Both the position numbers and the translations under genes were made by a program. Shown one piece after another: positions 44,396-53,312 of a DNA stretch of 64,000 nt. The stretch spans positions 1,268,342 to 1,332,341 of the forward strand of contig KE159799.1 of assembly GCA_000403495.2 (NCBI GenBank), in the 5' to 3' direction. The notes under the pieces were generated by a model that was not told the DNA's origin, ran no database searches, and was given only the letters and a program-made list of their open reading frames with translations. Origin of the DNA: Lachnospiraceae bacterium 10-1 (GTDB taxonomy: Bacteria > Bacillota > Clostridia > Lachnospirales > Lachnospiraceae). Positions within the stretch are counted from its first letter, which is position 1. Every line of letters begins with the position of its first letter.

Positions 44396-45808
44396 ATGCC
44401 CAACCAAATTTTAAGAACCTACAAGCTGACAAAAAAAATAAATGATTGTACCATACTTGACAATCTTTCCATTGATTTATTTGAAAATGAAATTTTAAGT
44501 CTGATCGCCCCTTATCACTCAGGAGAAGAAATTCTGCCGATGATTTTCTCCGGCCTCACAAGAGCCGATTCAGGAAAAATCTTTTTCTATGAAAAAGAAA
44601 TAAAAATAACTTCAAGAAAAAGCGCTCAGGAAAATAAAATTTTCACTATTGAAAAACATCCCTGCCTCATCACAGGGTTAAGTGCAGCAGAAAATATCTG
44701 TATCGCTTCAAATCTGACCAAGGGATTGTTTTACAAAAAAGAACAGGCTGTTTCATTTGTTTGTGATCTGTTTACAGAATTTGAAATAACCATTGATCCC
44801 TTCGATTTTGTTAAAAATCTATCCCTATTTGAAAAACACATAATAGGTTTTCTTTCTGCTTATGTACACGGCGCTAAAGTGATTCTTGCAGACCACGTTT
44901 TCAGTTTTTATGAGAACGAGGAATGCGGGCTTTTGTTTTCCCTTTTTTACAAGTTAAAGAAAAAGGGCATCAGCATGATATTAATTGACAGTTATCATCC
45001 CATGCTGATCCATAAAAGCGACAGAATCATGATTATGAAAAACGGGAAAAATATGGGAAGCTTTTATAGAGAAGAGATTTCCGAAAAACTGATGCAGGGG
45101 CTGGCCGGCAAAGAAGACTCTGTTCCAGACAATTTTTCTCTCAAACATCAAAATACGGAACCTATCTTTCAGGCAGATCAAATTACAAGCGCTGTTTTAA
45201 AAACTCCTGTGAGTTTTTGCGCGCGGAAGGGTGAAATTATAGGTTTTTCAGGGGCAAAATATCATGAACTGTCCGGCCTTATGTCCACTCTCACAGGACA
45301 GACCAGACTTCTTACCGGAAAAATCTTATTACATCAGAAAACTCTCAGGCTGAAAAGTATGCATCATGCATTAAAGGAAGGAATCTGGATGCTGCCTCAC
45401 AATTGGGAATCCACAGCTTTATTTCCGGATATGACCATAAAAGATAACATCTGCATGATGTACCTAAACCGAATCAGTACTTTGAATTTTATCAATGAAA
45501 GATTGAGAAATTATTCGGCACGTCAGGTTCTGCACTGCGCTGGAATTTCTGAAAAATACCTTAATATGAAAATGCGGGAGCTTTCTCCTGAGCATCAACA
45601 GAAATTACTGATAACCAAGTTATTGCATAACAGGTTAAAAGTACTCCTTCTGGATGAGCCATTTCTTTATCATGATGCTGTTAAAAAGAGAGAATTGGGG
45701 CTTTTTTTGTCCAAGCTGTCCGGCCAGGGGGTTATTGTGCTTATATTTACCAGCAATGCACAAAGATTAGCGGATTTTTGCGATCACATTTACCTTATAG
45801 ATAGTTAA
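44396..45808 (+). CDS. Degenerate duplicated ABC ATPase (RbsA-like pseudoenzyme)
   Basis: 470 residues aligned in outline with RbsA-type duplicated ATPases but stripped of active-site motifs. Domain 1 has APYHSGEE (38-45) where Walker A GxxGxGKS is expected, LSLFEKH for the signature, and LADHV for Walker B. Domain 2 has FSGAKYHELSG (284-294) for Walker A and LSPEHQQK (396-403) for the signature, but keeps LLLDEP (417-422). The frame is long and clean, so this is a retained protein, not random decay. It starts 4 bp after the kinase stop. A regulatory link between transporter and kinase is an inference. Confidence 0.8.
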   Translation: MPNQILRTYKLTKKINDCTILDNLSIDLFENEILSLIAPYHSGEEILPMIFSGLTRADSGKIFFYEKEIKITSRKSAQENKIFTIEKHPCLITGLSAAENICIASNLTKGLFYKKEQAVSFVCDLFTEFEITIDPFDFVKNLSLFEKHIIGFLSAYVHGAKVILADHVFSFYENEECGLLFSLFYKLKKKGISMILIDSYHPMLIHKSDRIMIMKNGKNMGSFYREEISEKLMQGLAGKEDSVPDNFSLKHQNTEPIFQADQITSAVLKTPVSFCARKGEIIGFSGAKYHELSGLMSTLTGQTRLLTGKILLHQKTLRLKSMHHALKEGIWMLPHNWESTALFPDMTIKDNICMMYLNRISTLNFINERLRNYSARQVLHCAGISEKYLNMKMRELSPEHQQKLLITKLLHNRLKVLLLDEPFLYHDAVKKRELGLFLSKLSGQGVIVLIFTSNAQRLADFCDHIYLIDS

Positions 45809-46274
45809 TTGTAAAATGTGCATTTCCATCCTTATCCAGATCCATAATCAGAAAAGAAGGCCTTCGTCCTTCCTGCCTTGGATATGCCAGACTTCCGGGA
45901 TTGACTGCAATCACATCCTCATCTATATCCACAACCGGCTTATGGGTATGTCCGTACATGACAATATCAATTCCACGTATTCTGGCTTCCCTTTTAATTG
46001 TTTCATTGTTCATGGAAACACAGTAATTATGTCCGTGTGTGAGCCATACCTTGTATTTTCCCACTTGAAACTCTTTCTCCCTTGGCAGATCTGAAAAAAA
46101 ATCATTGTTTCCTGTTACCATCTGAACTGGACAACCCGCGCTTTTAGCGATCAGATATTCACTGCCCTCAATATCACCGCAATGAATCACCATATCAACT
46201 GGTGCTACTTTTTCTAATACTTTTATGTAATTTTCATTTCTGCGATGAGTGTCACTGACAATCAGTACTTTCAT
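45795..46274 (-). CDS. YfcE/MJ0936-type metallophosphoesterase
   Basis: 159 residues with the full calcineurin-like metal-site set: SDTH near 8-11, HCGDIEG, GNNDFF, THGH and YGHTH. Enzymes of this type cleave phosphodiesters or phosphomonoesters; natural substrates are poorly known. The ATG at 46274 has GGAG at 6 nt. It converges with and overlaps the ABC-like gene by 14 bp, and it lies 25 bp downstream of the rdgB-like gene, the usual neighbour in Clostridia. Confidence 0.93.
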   Translation of the reverse strand: MKVLIVSDTHRRNENYIKVLEKVAPVDMVIHCGDIEGSEYLIAKSAGCPVQMVTGNNDFFSDLPREKEFQVGKYKVWLTHGHNYCVSMNNETIKREARIRGIDIVMYGHTHKPVVDIDEDVIAVNPGSLAYPRQEGRRPSFLIMDLDKDGNAHFTINYL

Positions 46275-46298
46275 CCTAATCTCCATCCCCATATATAA

Positions 46299-46925
46299 TC
46301 AATAATTCTTTAGTTCTTTCAATTCTTCCAGACGCTTCTTCATGGCGCGAAGAGCTTTCCCTCTATGGCTTATCTCATTCTTTTCTTCTTCCGTTAATTC
46401 TGCGGTACTTTTTCCATAAGCAGGCACCATAAAGATAGGATCATAACCAAACCCATTTTCCCCTTTTTCTTCATAGCCGATTCTGCCTTCTACTGCCGCT
46501 TCCTCGGTAAATACCCTTCCGTCAGGAAGCACACATGCAATCGCGCATACAAATCTTGCGGTTCTCTTTTCATCAGGAACACCGGAAAGTCTCTCTATCA
46601 GATTATAATTCTTCTTATGATAGGAGGTGTCTTCTCCCAAATATCTGGCAGAATATATTCCCGGCTCCTTATTTAAATAATCTATCTCAAGTCCTGAGTC
46701 ATCTGCCAGAATCACTGCATCAGATGCTGCTTCCGCAACAGCTTTGGCCTTAATAACAGCATTTTCCTTAAAGCTGTTTCCATTTTCTTCAATCTCTGGA
46801 AAAATTTCTGCTTCCTTCATGGAAAGAATTTCAACAGGACTTCCTTCCAGCCTTAAGTCTGACAGAATTGCCCTGATTTCTTTCATTTTTCCTGCATTCC
46901 CTGTGGCAAAAATAATTCTCTGCAT
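46299..46925 (-). CDS. rdgB: Non-canonical purine NTP pyrophosphatase RdgB/HAM1
   Basis: 208 residues, family-standard length. Motifs: ATGNAGKMKEI at the N-terminus, LADDSGLEID, FVCAIA, GYDPIFMVPAYGKSTAEL and SHRGKAL. It hydrolyses ITP, dITP and XTP to monophosphates, keeping damaged purines out of DNA and RNA. It runs with the phosphoesterase gene downstream. Confidence 0.96.
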   Translation of the reverse strand: MQRIIFATGNAGKMKEIRAILSDLRLEGSPVEILSMKEAEIFPEIEENGNSFKENAVIKAKAVAEAASDAVILADDSGLEIDYLNKEPGIYSARYLGEDTSYHKKNYNLIERLSGVPDEKRTARFVCAIACVLPDGRVFTEEAAVEGRIGYEEKGENGFGYDPIFMVPAYGKSTAELTEEEKNEISHRGKALRAMKKRLEELKELKNY

Positions 46926-46938
46926 TCACATCTGCTCC

Positions 46939-47979
46939 TTACAACTCTTCTTCATACACCTTCATAATGGCATTGTAAATTCCGGCAGCAATCCTGTCAC
47001 AATACTCATCTCTTCCAAGCAGGCCTGCCTCCTGCTCGTTGGTGATACATCCCACTTTAATTGCTGCTGCCGGTATGGTAATATTCCGAAGTGCATAGTC
47101 TTGTGCCTGAGCCTCACTAAGACCTAATGCCCTCCCCTTAACGCTGGTGGCCACCTCACGCTCGAGCACATCCGCCAGTTCCACACTGCCAAAACCTGGA
47201 ATAAAATAGCTGCCGTTATACACAGCTAAAAGTCCATAAACAGAAGTGTCTTCATGGGAATTTACCTGAATCCGGATATACATATCCGCTTTTGTTTCAT
47301 TGGCAAGCCTTACTCTGTCTTCCTCTTCTGGGTTTACATCATCAATTCTGGTGTAATATGCTTTAATATCGGTCTTATCCAATTTTTCCTTGAGCATTTT
47401 TGCTATCTGCAGGTTAATACTTTTTTCCAGCAGTCCATCCGCCTCATATCCAGTATTTGAGCCACCGCATGCCGGATCAATTACTATGATTCTGTCATAC
47501 ATTTCCTTTGGACTTAAAAAACTGATATATAAATCATTATTTTCTAAAATCGTACGATATTCAAAAATGCCGGACAATTGGAAATTTAATTTTATTCCCT
47601 CTTCACTTACTTCATAATTACCCTGCTCCACCATGTCCCGGTTTCCGGATATCACATTTTCCTTGTAAAATTCCTCATCATTATTTGCAACCAATACGCA
47701 TAGTTCCTGATCCATATAATGATTTTCAATCACAATGTCTTCCGCCTTGCATCCCTCCGGCAGAGGAATGCGCAGGTAACTGGTATTGCTTTCACCTAAT
47801 GCAAAAGTAAGCAAATGCTGATCCGATACCTCTGATACTTCCGTTTTCTGCACCTCATCCTGCGCCACATCTGAAATTGTGACCACTTTGCCGGCAGATA
47901 AATATAAAATAATTCCTGTTGCTGCTATGGAATAAATAACGCTTCCAATCGCTGCTTTCTTTATCAAACTGCTCTCCAA
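46939..47979 (-). CDS. N-acetylmuramoyl-L-alanine amidase-fold protein, active site lost
   Basis: 346 residues. A signal-anchor helix (about 11-29), a beta-rich AMIN-like region (about 55-155) and a C-terminal Amidase_3 fold (164-340). Zinc amidases need His in DPGHGG, Glu, His in SIHxN and a late Glu. Here they read DPACGG (C171), E185 kept, RIQVNSH (Q238) and AIKVGCITN (K308). Three of four key residues are gone, so peptidoglycan hydrolysis is unlikely. A wall-binding or regulatory role is possible. It sits between rdgB and a methyltransferase gene. Confidence 0.8.
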   Translation of the reverse strand: MESSLIKKAAIGSVIYSIAATGIILYLSAGKVVTISDVAQDEVQKTEVSEVSDQHLLTFALGESNTSYLRIPLPEGCKAEDIVIENHYMDQELCVLVANNDEEFYKENVISGNRDMVEQGNYEVSEEGIKLNFQLSGIFEYRTILENNDLYISFLSPKEMYDRIIVIDPACGGSNTGYEADGLLEKSINLQIAKMLKEKLDKTDIKAYYTRIDDVNPEEEDRVRLANETKADMYIRIQVNSHEDTSVYGLLAVYNGSYFIPGFGSVELADVLEREVATSVKGRALGLSEAQAQDYALRNITIPAAAIKVGCITNEQEAGLLGRDEYCDRIAAGIYNAIMKVYEEEL

Positions 47980-47982
47980 CTC

Positions 47983-49137
47983 TTACTCCTGTGTGCTTCT
48001 TCTCGGCGGCTTTGCCCCCGGGAATTGATAAAAATATGTTTTCATCATGCCATTGTAAATTTTTCTGTTTTTTGCTGCTTTCAACCCTATGGCATCTTCC
48101 GTATGCTCATAAGCTGTAATTAAATAAAGAGACCAATCATCCAACGCCTTAAATCGTTCCCCTAATGTTCCATAAAGTGCAGAGAGATTTTTCTTTTCTT
48201 CTATCCTTTCTCCATAAGGAGGATTCGTAATCAAAAATCCGTATTTTTTGCTGTGGCTCAACTGTGAAACATCTCTTCTTTGAAAGTGAATCATTTTTTC
48301 AACACCAGCCTGCCTGGCATTTTCTCTCGATATAGACACCATTCCGTCATCTGCATCATATCCTTGAATATCCGTATATCCATCTAAGCAAATCTGTTCT
48401 CCTGCCTCATCCACTGTATCGTGCCATTCCTTTAACGGAATCAAATGAGGCCAGTTCTGAGCTGTGAAACTGCGGTTCATTCCCGGTGCAATATTAGCCG
48501 CCATCAAAGCCGCTTCAATGGGAAAGGTTCCACTTCCACAAAAAGGATCTACTAAAATGCGGTCCTTTTTCCAGGGGGTAAGCATAATAAGGGCGGCTGC
48601 AAGATTTTCGGCAATAGGCGCTTTTGCGGTAAGTTTCCTATATCCTCTTTTGTGCAGAGAATCCCCTGTGGTATCCAGTGCAACTGTAACCTCATCTTTC
48701 ATAAGAAATACTCTTATGGGAAAAGGCGCTCCGCTTTCCTCAAACCACTCTATATGATAGACCTCCTTAAGACGCTCCACCATCGCTTTTTTCATAATGG
48801 ATTGAATATCAGAGGGGCTGAACAGCTTACTTTTAATGCTGGCCGCCTTTGTAATCCAGAACTTTCCATCTGACGGGATCATTTCTTCCCATGGAATATT
48901 CCTGGTACCCTGAAATAATTCCTCATAAGTTTCCGCCTTAAAACTCCCTGCTTTAATCAAAATACGCTCTGCCGTGCGCAAAAAAACATTGCTCCGGCAG
49001 ACAGCTTCCGCATCACCAATGAAAGTGATTCTCCCATCCTCGACTTTTACAACATCATATCCCAAATCTATGATTTCACGTTTTAAAATAGATTCCAAAC
49101 CAAAATGGCAGGGCGCAATCAGTTCGTATTTCTTCAT
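47983..49137 (-). CDS. THUMP-domain class I RNA methyltransferase (RlmL/YpsC-like)
   Basis: 384 residues: ferredoxin-like plus THUMP region (about 1-155) and a Rossmann methyltransferase (about 160-380) with DPFCGSGTFPIEAAL, GYDADDGMVSISRENA and the catalytic ITNPPYGERI, which marks N-methylation of a base amino group. It probably modifies 23S rRNA or another structured RNA. It is cotranscribed with the amidase-fold gene, 3 bp apart. Confidence 0.93.
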   Translation of the reverse strand: MKKYELIAPCHFGLESILKREIIDLGYDVVKVEDGRITFIGDAEAVCRSNVFLRTAERILIKAGSFKAETYEELFQGTRNIPWEEMIPSDGKFWITKAASIKSKLFSPSDIQSIMKKAMVERLKEVYHIEWFEESGAPFPIRVFLMKDEVTVALDTTGDSLHKRGYRKLTAKAPIAENLAAALIMLTPWKKDRILVDPFCGSGTFPIEAALMAANIAPGMNRSFTAQNWPHLIPLKEWHDTVDEAGEQICLDGYTDIQGYDADDGMVSISRENARQAGVEKMIHFQRRDVSQLSHSKKYGFLITNPPYGERIEEKKNLSALYGTLGERFKALDDWSLYLITAYEHTEDAIGLKAAKNRKIYNGMMKTYFYQFPGAKPPRRSTQE

Positions 49138-49227
49138 GAATACCTCATTTTATATTCTGGCAGCTTATGAATGATATGGCTTAGTTGTTACTTGTAGAGT
49201 ATAGCATAATTCATTTTTTTTGTATAC

Positions 49228-49257
49228 AAAAAAGGCGCCTTGGTAAGCGCCTTTTTT
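49228..49257 (-). terminator. Terminator after the Asn/Gln-rich protein gene
   Basis: Stem AAGGCGC/GCGCCTT flanked by A and T runs on both sides; minus-strand tail TTTTTTG. It is 10 bp after the small gene's stop and probably also shields the methyltransferase gene. Confidence 0.8.
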
Positions 49258-49266
49258 CCAAATCCA

Positions 49267-49416
49267 CTAAAACTCGTTGTTCTTTTTGTTATTGTCCTTG
49301 CAGTTAGAGTTAGAAGAATTTGAAGAACTGTTCTTCTGGCTGTTCTGACTGTTCTGGCTGGATTTGTTTTCCTGATTCTGATTGTTCTGGTTGTTCTGAT
49401 AATCATTTTTAGACAT
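49267..49416 (-). CDS. Small Asn/Gln/Ser-rich low-complexity protein
   Basis: 49 residues, more than 60% Asn, Gln and Ser (MSKNDYQNNQNNQNQEN..., ending CKDNNKKNNEF), with a single Cys. A near-ideal AGGAGG 8 nt before ATG and a dedicated terminator argue strongly that it is expressed. Short N/Q-rich proteins of this type occur in spore-forming Clostridia and may be linked to sporulation or the spore coat; that is inference from composition. No secondary structure expected. Confidence 0.75.
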   Translation of the reverse strand: MSKNDYQNNQNNQNQENKSSQNSQNSQKNSSSNSSNSNCKDNNKKNNEF

Positions 49417-49706
49417 ATTTGTTTCCTCCTGATTCATTAGGTTACAGGAGTAGTATTTTCAAATGTAAAATGTTTTATACTTAAGAACTATAGTACTTTG
49501 GTACCGTTTTTTTATTCAAATTGCACAAATAAAAACGTTTTTATCTGTTGGTACTTTTGTACTATTTTAGTATTGTTTATTCTATAATGATGCGCTATAA
49601 TGTATTTGTGAACAGGAAAAACCCTTCAATTTTCTGTTTGCACCCTTATATTAATTATTTATACTCCCCTGTAAAGCCTGTCCTCCCTGACAGGCTTTAC
49701 TCATTC
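49417..49706. other. Intergenic region with direct GTAC-type repeats and a hairpin
   Basis: No gene seen. It contains TAGTACTTTGGTACCG (about 49490-49505) and GGTACTTTTGTACTAT (about 49550-49566), related GTAC-rich sequences that could be binding sites for a regulator of the small Asn/Gln-rich gene. A perfect 12-bp hairpin GTAAAGCCTGTC/GACAGGCTTTAC (49671-49700) follows the stop of the next gene and may end its transcript, although no T run follows it. Confidence 0.5.
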
Positions 49707-50030
49707 TTACAAATGGTCAAACCATTCTCTTGCCTTTTCAAATCCCTTCCGGTGCAGACTTCCAGCCAGTCCTTTTATCCAGGCTGTCAGTTTTCCCCGA
49801 TTTATGTCTTTTGATGCTTTTTGCTCCTTCTCCCTGAAAACTTCCGTAATGCTGCAGGCAATCAGCCTTGGATTTCCCAGCTTCTCCATAACCTCTTCCA
49901 CAGACTGCCCTTTTCGCAGCTCAATTTCAATATATTCCTGATAGTATTCCACAAAGGATACCGCATTTTGGCTCCCTATTTTACCGTTTAACTCTCTCTG
50001 GAGCTGTATCAAAAAATCCTGCTTTGTCAT
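49707..50030 (-). CDS. HAAS/DUF1700-like small protein without membrane part
   Basis: 107 residues. The N-terminal 65 (MTKQDFLIQLQRELNG...AVSFVEYYQEYIE...VEEVMEKLGNPRLIACSI) match the helical HAAS module at the start of DUF1700 membrane proteins, usually paired with PadR regulators. The usual C-terminal membrane helices are absent; instead there is a basic helix. No padR gene is adjacent. It overlaps the next gene upstream by 4 bp (ATGA), so both are cotranslated. Confidence 0.65.
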   Translation of the reverse strand: MTKQDFLIQLQRELNGKIGSQNAVSFVEYYQEYIEIELRKGQSVEEVMEKLGNPRLIACSITEVFREKEQKASKDINRGKLTAWIKGLAGSLHRKGFEKAREWFDHL

Positions 50031-50413
50031 TTCTCATCCATTCCCTGTCCATACTCCAGTCTTTTTTCATATTTTTCCGGATCCGTAAGCAGTTCTATCA
50101 TGCTTGCAAATGCCTGCATAACCATTTTTTCTTTATTACATGTCCTGGGATTTTTTCCTGTATCCTTAATCAGATTATACCTGCTCATCTGCCAGACATA
50201 TAAGTCACACAGGCTATAACTACCTACCTTAAGCTTATCAAGGAAGGTGTGATGTTCTATATAATACACAAGTTCCTCATAAACCTGGGGATAGGTTAAA
50301 ATATTCTTCCAAAGTTCATCCGCCCAGGAAACGGAAAGCTCTGCATAATCACAAATTTCATAAAACGCTTTACACACTTTTATTTTTGTTGCATCATAAA
50401 TAATCCCCTGCAT
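50027..50413 (-). CDS. Hypothetical helical protein (128 residues)
   Basis: I do not recognise a family. It is mostly alpha-helical, rich in Tyr and Trp (FYEICDYAELSVSWADELWKNI, YSLCDLYVWQMSRYNLI) and soluble. The ATG at 50413 has AAGGAAG at 9 nt. It lies between the cardiolipin synthase gene and the HAAS-like gene, overlapping the latter, which suggests a membrane-related role, but nothing in the sequence proves it. Confidence 0.65.
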   Translation of the reverse strand: MQGIIYDATKIKVCKAFYEICDYAELSVSWADELWKNILTYPQVYEELVYYIEHHTFLDKLKVGSYSLCDLYVWQMSRYNLIKDTGKNPRTCNKEKMVMQAFASMIELLTDPEKYEKRLEYGQGMDEK

Positions 50414-50444
50414 AAAAATCACTTCCTTATCTTTTAAATCCAAA

Positions 50445-51992
50445 CTAAAGCAGCGGCGCTATGAACCTTGATACCCTTCCAATCAGCTTTTGATACAAAG
50501 GTATTTTTTTATAATAGTCCATAGTAATTTCCTGACATTCAAGCAGAGTATCCTGAAAGTCCTCCTCCACTTTTGCTACTACCGAATTGCCATAAAAGTA
50601 CGCTCCACATTCAAAATGATGGTAAAAGCTTCTGTAATCTAAATTAATTGTTCCTACCGTAGCACACTGGTCATCCGACACAAAAATTTTGGCATGGATA
50701 AAACCGGGTGTATATTCATATACTTTGATTCCAGCCTGTATAAGCTCAGGATAAAATGTCCTGGCAATAAAATAAACCACCTTTTTATCTGGAATGTGGG
50801 GCAGGATCATCGCTACCTCAACACCTCTGTGAGCCGCATAGCGCATACAGTCCAGAAATTCTCTCCCCACAATAAAATAAGGTGTCATAATATGCACATA
50901 TTTTGTTGAACCGTTTATCATTGATTGATAGACTGTTTTTCCCACTTCTGTGCTTCTGGTAGGTGTTTCTCCATAGGGAATCACAAAACCGTCATGATAA
51001 AGAGGTTCTTCATAAACAATATTTTTTACATAGGCTTCATAATTTTCGCTTCCCTGTTCGGAAACATTCCACATCTGCAGATACATAATGGTAAAGCTGC
51101 GCACCGCATCACCGGTCACCTTAACTGCCACATCCTTCCAGTGGCCAAATCTCTCTACCTGATTAATATATTCATCCGCTAAATTTACACCTCCGGTAAA
51201 TGCAGTTTTTCCGTCAATTACCACAATTTTCCTGTGATCACGGTTATTTTGTGTGGTTGATAAAAAAGGCACAATGGGAGCAAACATTTTCGCCTTAATT
51301 CCAAACGATTCAAGCTCCTTTGGATAATTATAAGGAAGCAGTAAAATAGAGCACATTCCGTCATACATTACCCTGACTTCCACTCCTTCCTTTACCTTTT
51401 CCTTTAAAATATCTAATATGGTGTCCCACATAATTCCCCGTTCAATAATAAAGTACTCCAAAAAAATATATTTTTCCGCCTTTTTCAATTCCACAATCAG
51501 ATCTGCAAATTTATCTTCTCCCAGAGGGTAATATCTTGCAACAGAATTATGATATACCGGAAACCCTGCCGAATTCTCCATATAATATGCAAATCCTTTG
51601 AAAACTTCTGGACATTTTTGAATTGCCGCTTCCGTTTCCTCCGATCTAATCAGCATCCCTTCGGTTTCCCTTACCCGCCTTCCAAATTTTTTCTTTAGAC
51701 CGATTCCTCCAAAATTCCCAACTATAAACACATAAATCAATGCGCCAAACACAGGAAACAGGCAAAGAGGAATGATCCAGCTTAATTTAAACTCCGGAGG
51801 CTCATCTCTGTTTATAATATAAATAATCACTACTCCTCCAAAAAAATTCATTGTTTCCCATACAAAAGGATACTTGATTCCCAGATAAGTAAAACTACCC
51901 ACTAACACCAGTATCTGCAAAGCAATCATTAAAACAACTGCCAAAGTACGTCCAAAAACAATTTTGTACACGCAGTTTATAAACCGTTCCAT
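50445..51992 (-). CDS. cls: Cardiolipin synthase (phospholipase D family)
   Basis: 515 residues. Two N-terminal membrane helices (about 10-30 and 40-60), a third hydrophobic segment near 75-95, then two PLD domains with HKD motifs: NRDHRKIVVIDGKTAFTGGVN near 250 and FIHAKIFVSDDQCATVGTINLD near 430. It joins two phosphatidylglycerols into cardiolipin at the membrane. Length and layout are standard for Firmicute Cls. Confidence 0.95.
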   Translation of the reverse strand: MERFINCVYKIVFGRTLAVVLMIALQILVLVGSFTYLGIKYPFVWETMNFFGGVVIIYIINRDEPPEFKLSWIIPLCLFPVFGALIYVFIVGNFGGIGLKKKFGRRVRETEGMLIRSEETEAAIQKCPEVFKGFAYYMENSAGFPVYHNSVARYYPLGEDKFADLIVELKKAEKYIFLEYFIIERGIMWDTILDILKEKVKEGVEVRVMYDGMCSILLLPYNYPKELESFGIKAKMFAPIVPFLSTTQNNRDHRKIVVIDGKTAFTGGVNLADEYINQVERFGHWKDVAVKVTGDAVRSFTIMYLQMWNVSEQGSENYEAYVKNIVYEEPLYHDGFVIPYGETPTRSTEVGKTVYQSMINGSTKYVHIMTPYFIVGREFLDCMRYAAHRGVEVAMILPHIPDKKVVYFIARTFYPELIQAGIKVYEYTPGFIHAKIFVSDDQCATVGTINLDYRSFYHHFECGAYFYGNSVVAKVEEDFQDTLLECQEITMDYYKKIPLYQKLIGRVSRFIAPLL

Positions 51993-52003
51993 AACAATCT
52001 CCC

Positions 52004-52834
52004 TTATTTTAGCAAATGAAGTATTTCCTCAAAACACACTCCATTCTTGCGGTCAACTCCCATTTCCACAGATTTTATCATACATTTTTTAACGAAACCG
52101 GAAGCCTTTTTTACTGATTCCGTAAAAGAAATCCCGTTTACTGCGTCTGCTGCAATAATTGAAGCAAACAAATCTCCCGTTCCGCAGCGTTCATCCCCCT
52201 CCTTGTGCGTTCTTATCAGTCTCGGTGTTTCCCTTTCCTGATACATATAATTTGCTATAAATTCTCCCTGAGGTATACCGGTAATCACAATTTTTTTCGG
52301 TCCCATATCACATAATTTTTCCGCCATTTCGTGGAGTTCTTTTCTTTTCCATCCTTTTTCACGATAAGGCGTATCGGTAAGCTTACAGGCTTCTGTCAAA
52401 TTCGGTGTAATGATATCTGCAAGCATAACCAGTTTTCGCATCTCCACGCACATTTCCTCCGTATAAGTTCCTGCAATTGTCCCATGATCCCCCATCACCG
52501 GATCAATTACAACAACCGTTTCCGGTCTGCGAAACGTTCTTACAAACTCCTGCACCATGCCGATCTGCTCCCTTGATCCCAAAAAGCCGGACATGATCCC
52601 ATCAAAGGTAAGGTCCAGGCTTTTCCACATGGAAAAAAAAGCCGGCAGCCTGTCCGTGTAATCATCAAAAAAATACTCTGGATACCCTGTATGGTTAGAA
52701 AGAATTGATGTGGGCACAGGGCAGCACTGCAATTTCATATGGGAAACCACCGGCAGCACCACTGTAAGTGCACACCGGCCATATCCTGTCAGATCATTGA
52801 TTGCCGCAATTTTTTTCTGCATTTTCCGTTCCAT
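52004..52834 (-). CDS. Pyridoxal/pyridoxamine kinase (PdxY-like)
   Basis: 276 residues, ribokinase-like fold. It phosphorylates B6 vitamers with ATP. Diagnostic blocks: INDLTGYGRCAL at the N-terminus, VVIDPVMGDHG, ITPNLTEACKLT, KIVITG and GTGDLFASII with catalytic Asp in the last. The ATG at 52834 has AGGAG at 9 nt; an upstream start is not supported. It is followed 11 bp later by the cardiolipin synthase gene. Confidence 0.93.
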   Translation of the reverse strand: MERKMQKKIAAINDLTGYGRCALTVVLPVVSHMKLQCCPVPTSILSNHTGYPEYFFDDYTDRLPAFFSMWKSLDLTFDGIMSGFLGSREQIGMVQEFVRTFRRPETVVVIDPVMGDHGTIAGTYTEEMCVEMRKLVMLADIITPNLTEACKLTDTPYREKGWKRKELHEMAEKLCDMGPKKIVITGIPQGEFIANYMYQERETPRLIRTHKEGDERCGTGDLFASIIAADAVNGISFTESVKKASGFVKKCMIKSVEMGVDRKNGVCFEEILHLLK

Positions 52835-52871
52835 CTGCCTGCACTCCTTTTCCCTCATCCAAATACTAGTT

Positions 52872-53300
52872 TTATTCTGCTGCTTTAACCAGCTGTGAAG
52901 TACAATGAGGGCATCTGACAGCTTCTATGGCTATTTCTTCCCTGCAATACGGGCATACCTTTGTGACAGCTGGCGAAGGCTCTTCCACTTTCTTTCTGGA
53001 AAATTTATTTACCATCTTTATCAGCAGAAATATCACCATTGCAATCAGCAGAAAATTAATGACTGCCGCAATAAATGAACCGTAATTTAAAGTAGCAGCC
53101 TGTTCTCCTTCTCCCAGCACAATACACAATGAGGTAAAGTCAAAACCTCCCGTAATCAAGGACAACAATGGCATTGCAACATCATTGACCAGAGAAGTCA
53201 CTATAGCTGTAAATGCCCCGCCAATTATTATGCCGACTGCCATATCCATTACATTCCCTCTTGAAACAAATTCCTTGAATTCTTTTATTAATGCTTTCAT
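52872..53300 (-). CDS. mscL: Large-conductance mechanosensitive channel MscL with C-terminal zinc ribbon
   Basis: 142 residues. Standard MscL body: amphipathic start (KALIKEFKEFVSRGN), first membrane helix with MAVGIIIGGAFTAIVTSL, periplasmic loop and second helix (FIAAVINFLLIAMVIFLLIK). It opens under membrane tension to release solutes. Unusually, the C-terminus adds a rubredoxin-like zinc ribbon, CPYCREEIAIEAVRCPHC. I start at the ATG at 53300; an ATG three codons earlier is possible. The leader carries two strong hairpins. Confidence 0.93.
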   Translation of the reverse strand: MKALIKEFKEFVSRGNVMDMAVGIIIGGAFTAIVTSLVNDVAMPLLSLITGGFDFTSLCIVLGEGEQAATLNYGSFIAAVINFLLIAMVIFLLIKMVNKFSRKKVEEPSPAVTKVCPYCREEIAIEAVRCPHCTSQLVKAAE

Positions 53301-53312
53301 TTTTATACCCAT

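Noticed and set aside
49188-49406. 72-codon Arg/Thr-rich frame on the minus strand
   Set aside because: It is a phase-shifted shadow of the Asn/Gln-rich gene, whose own ATG has the ribosome site.
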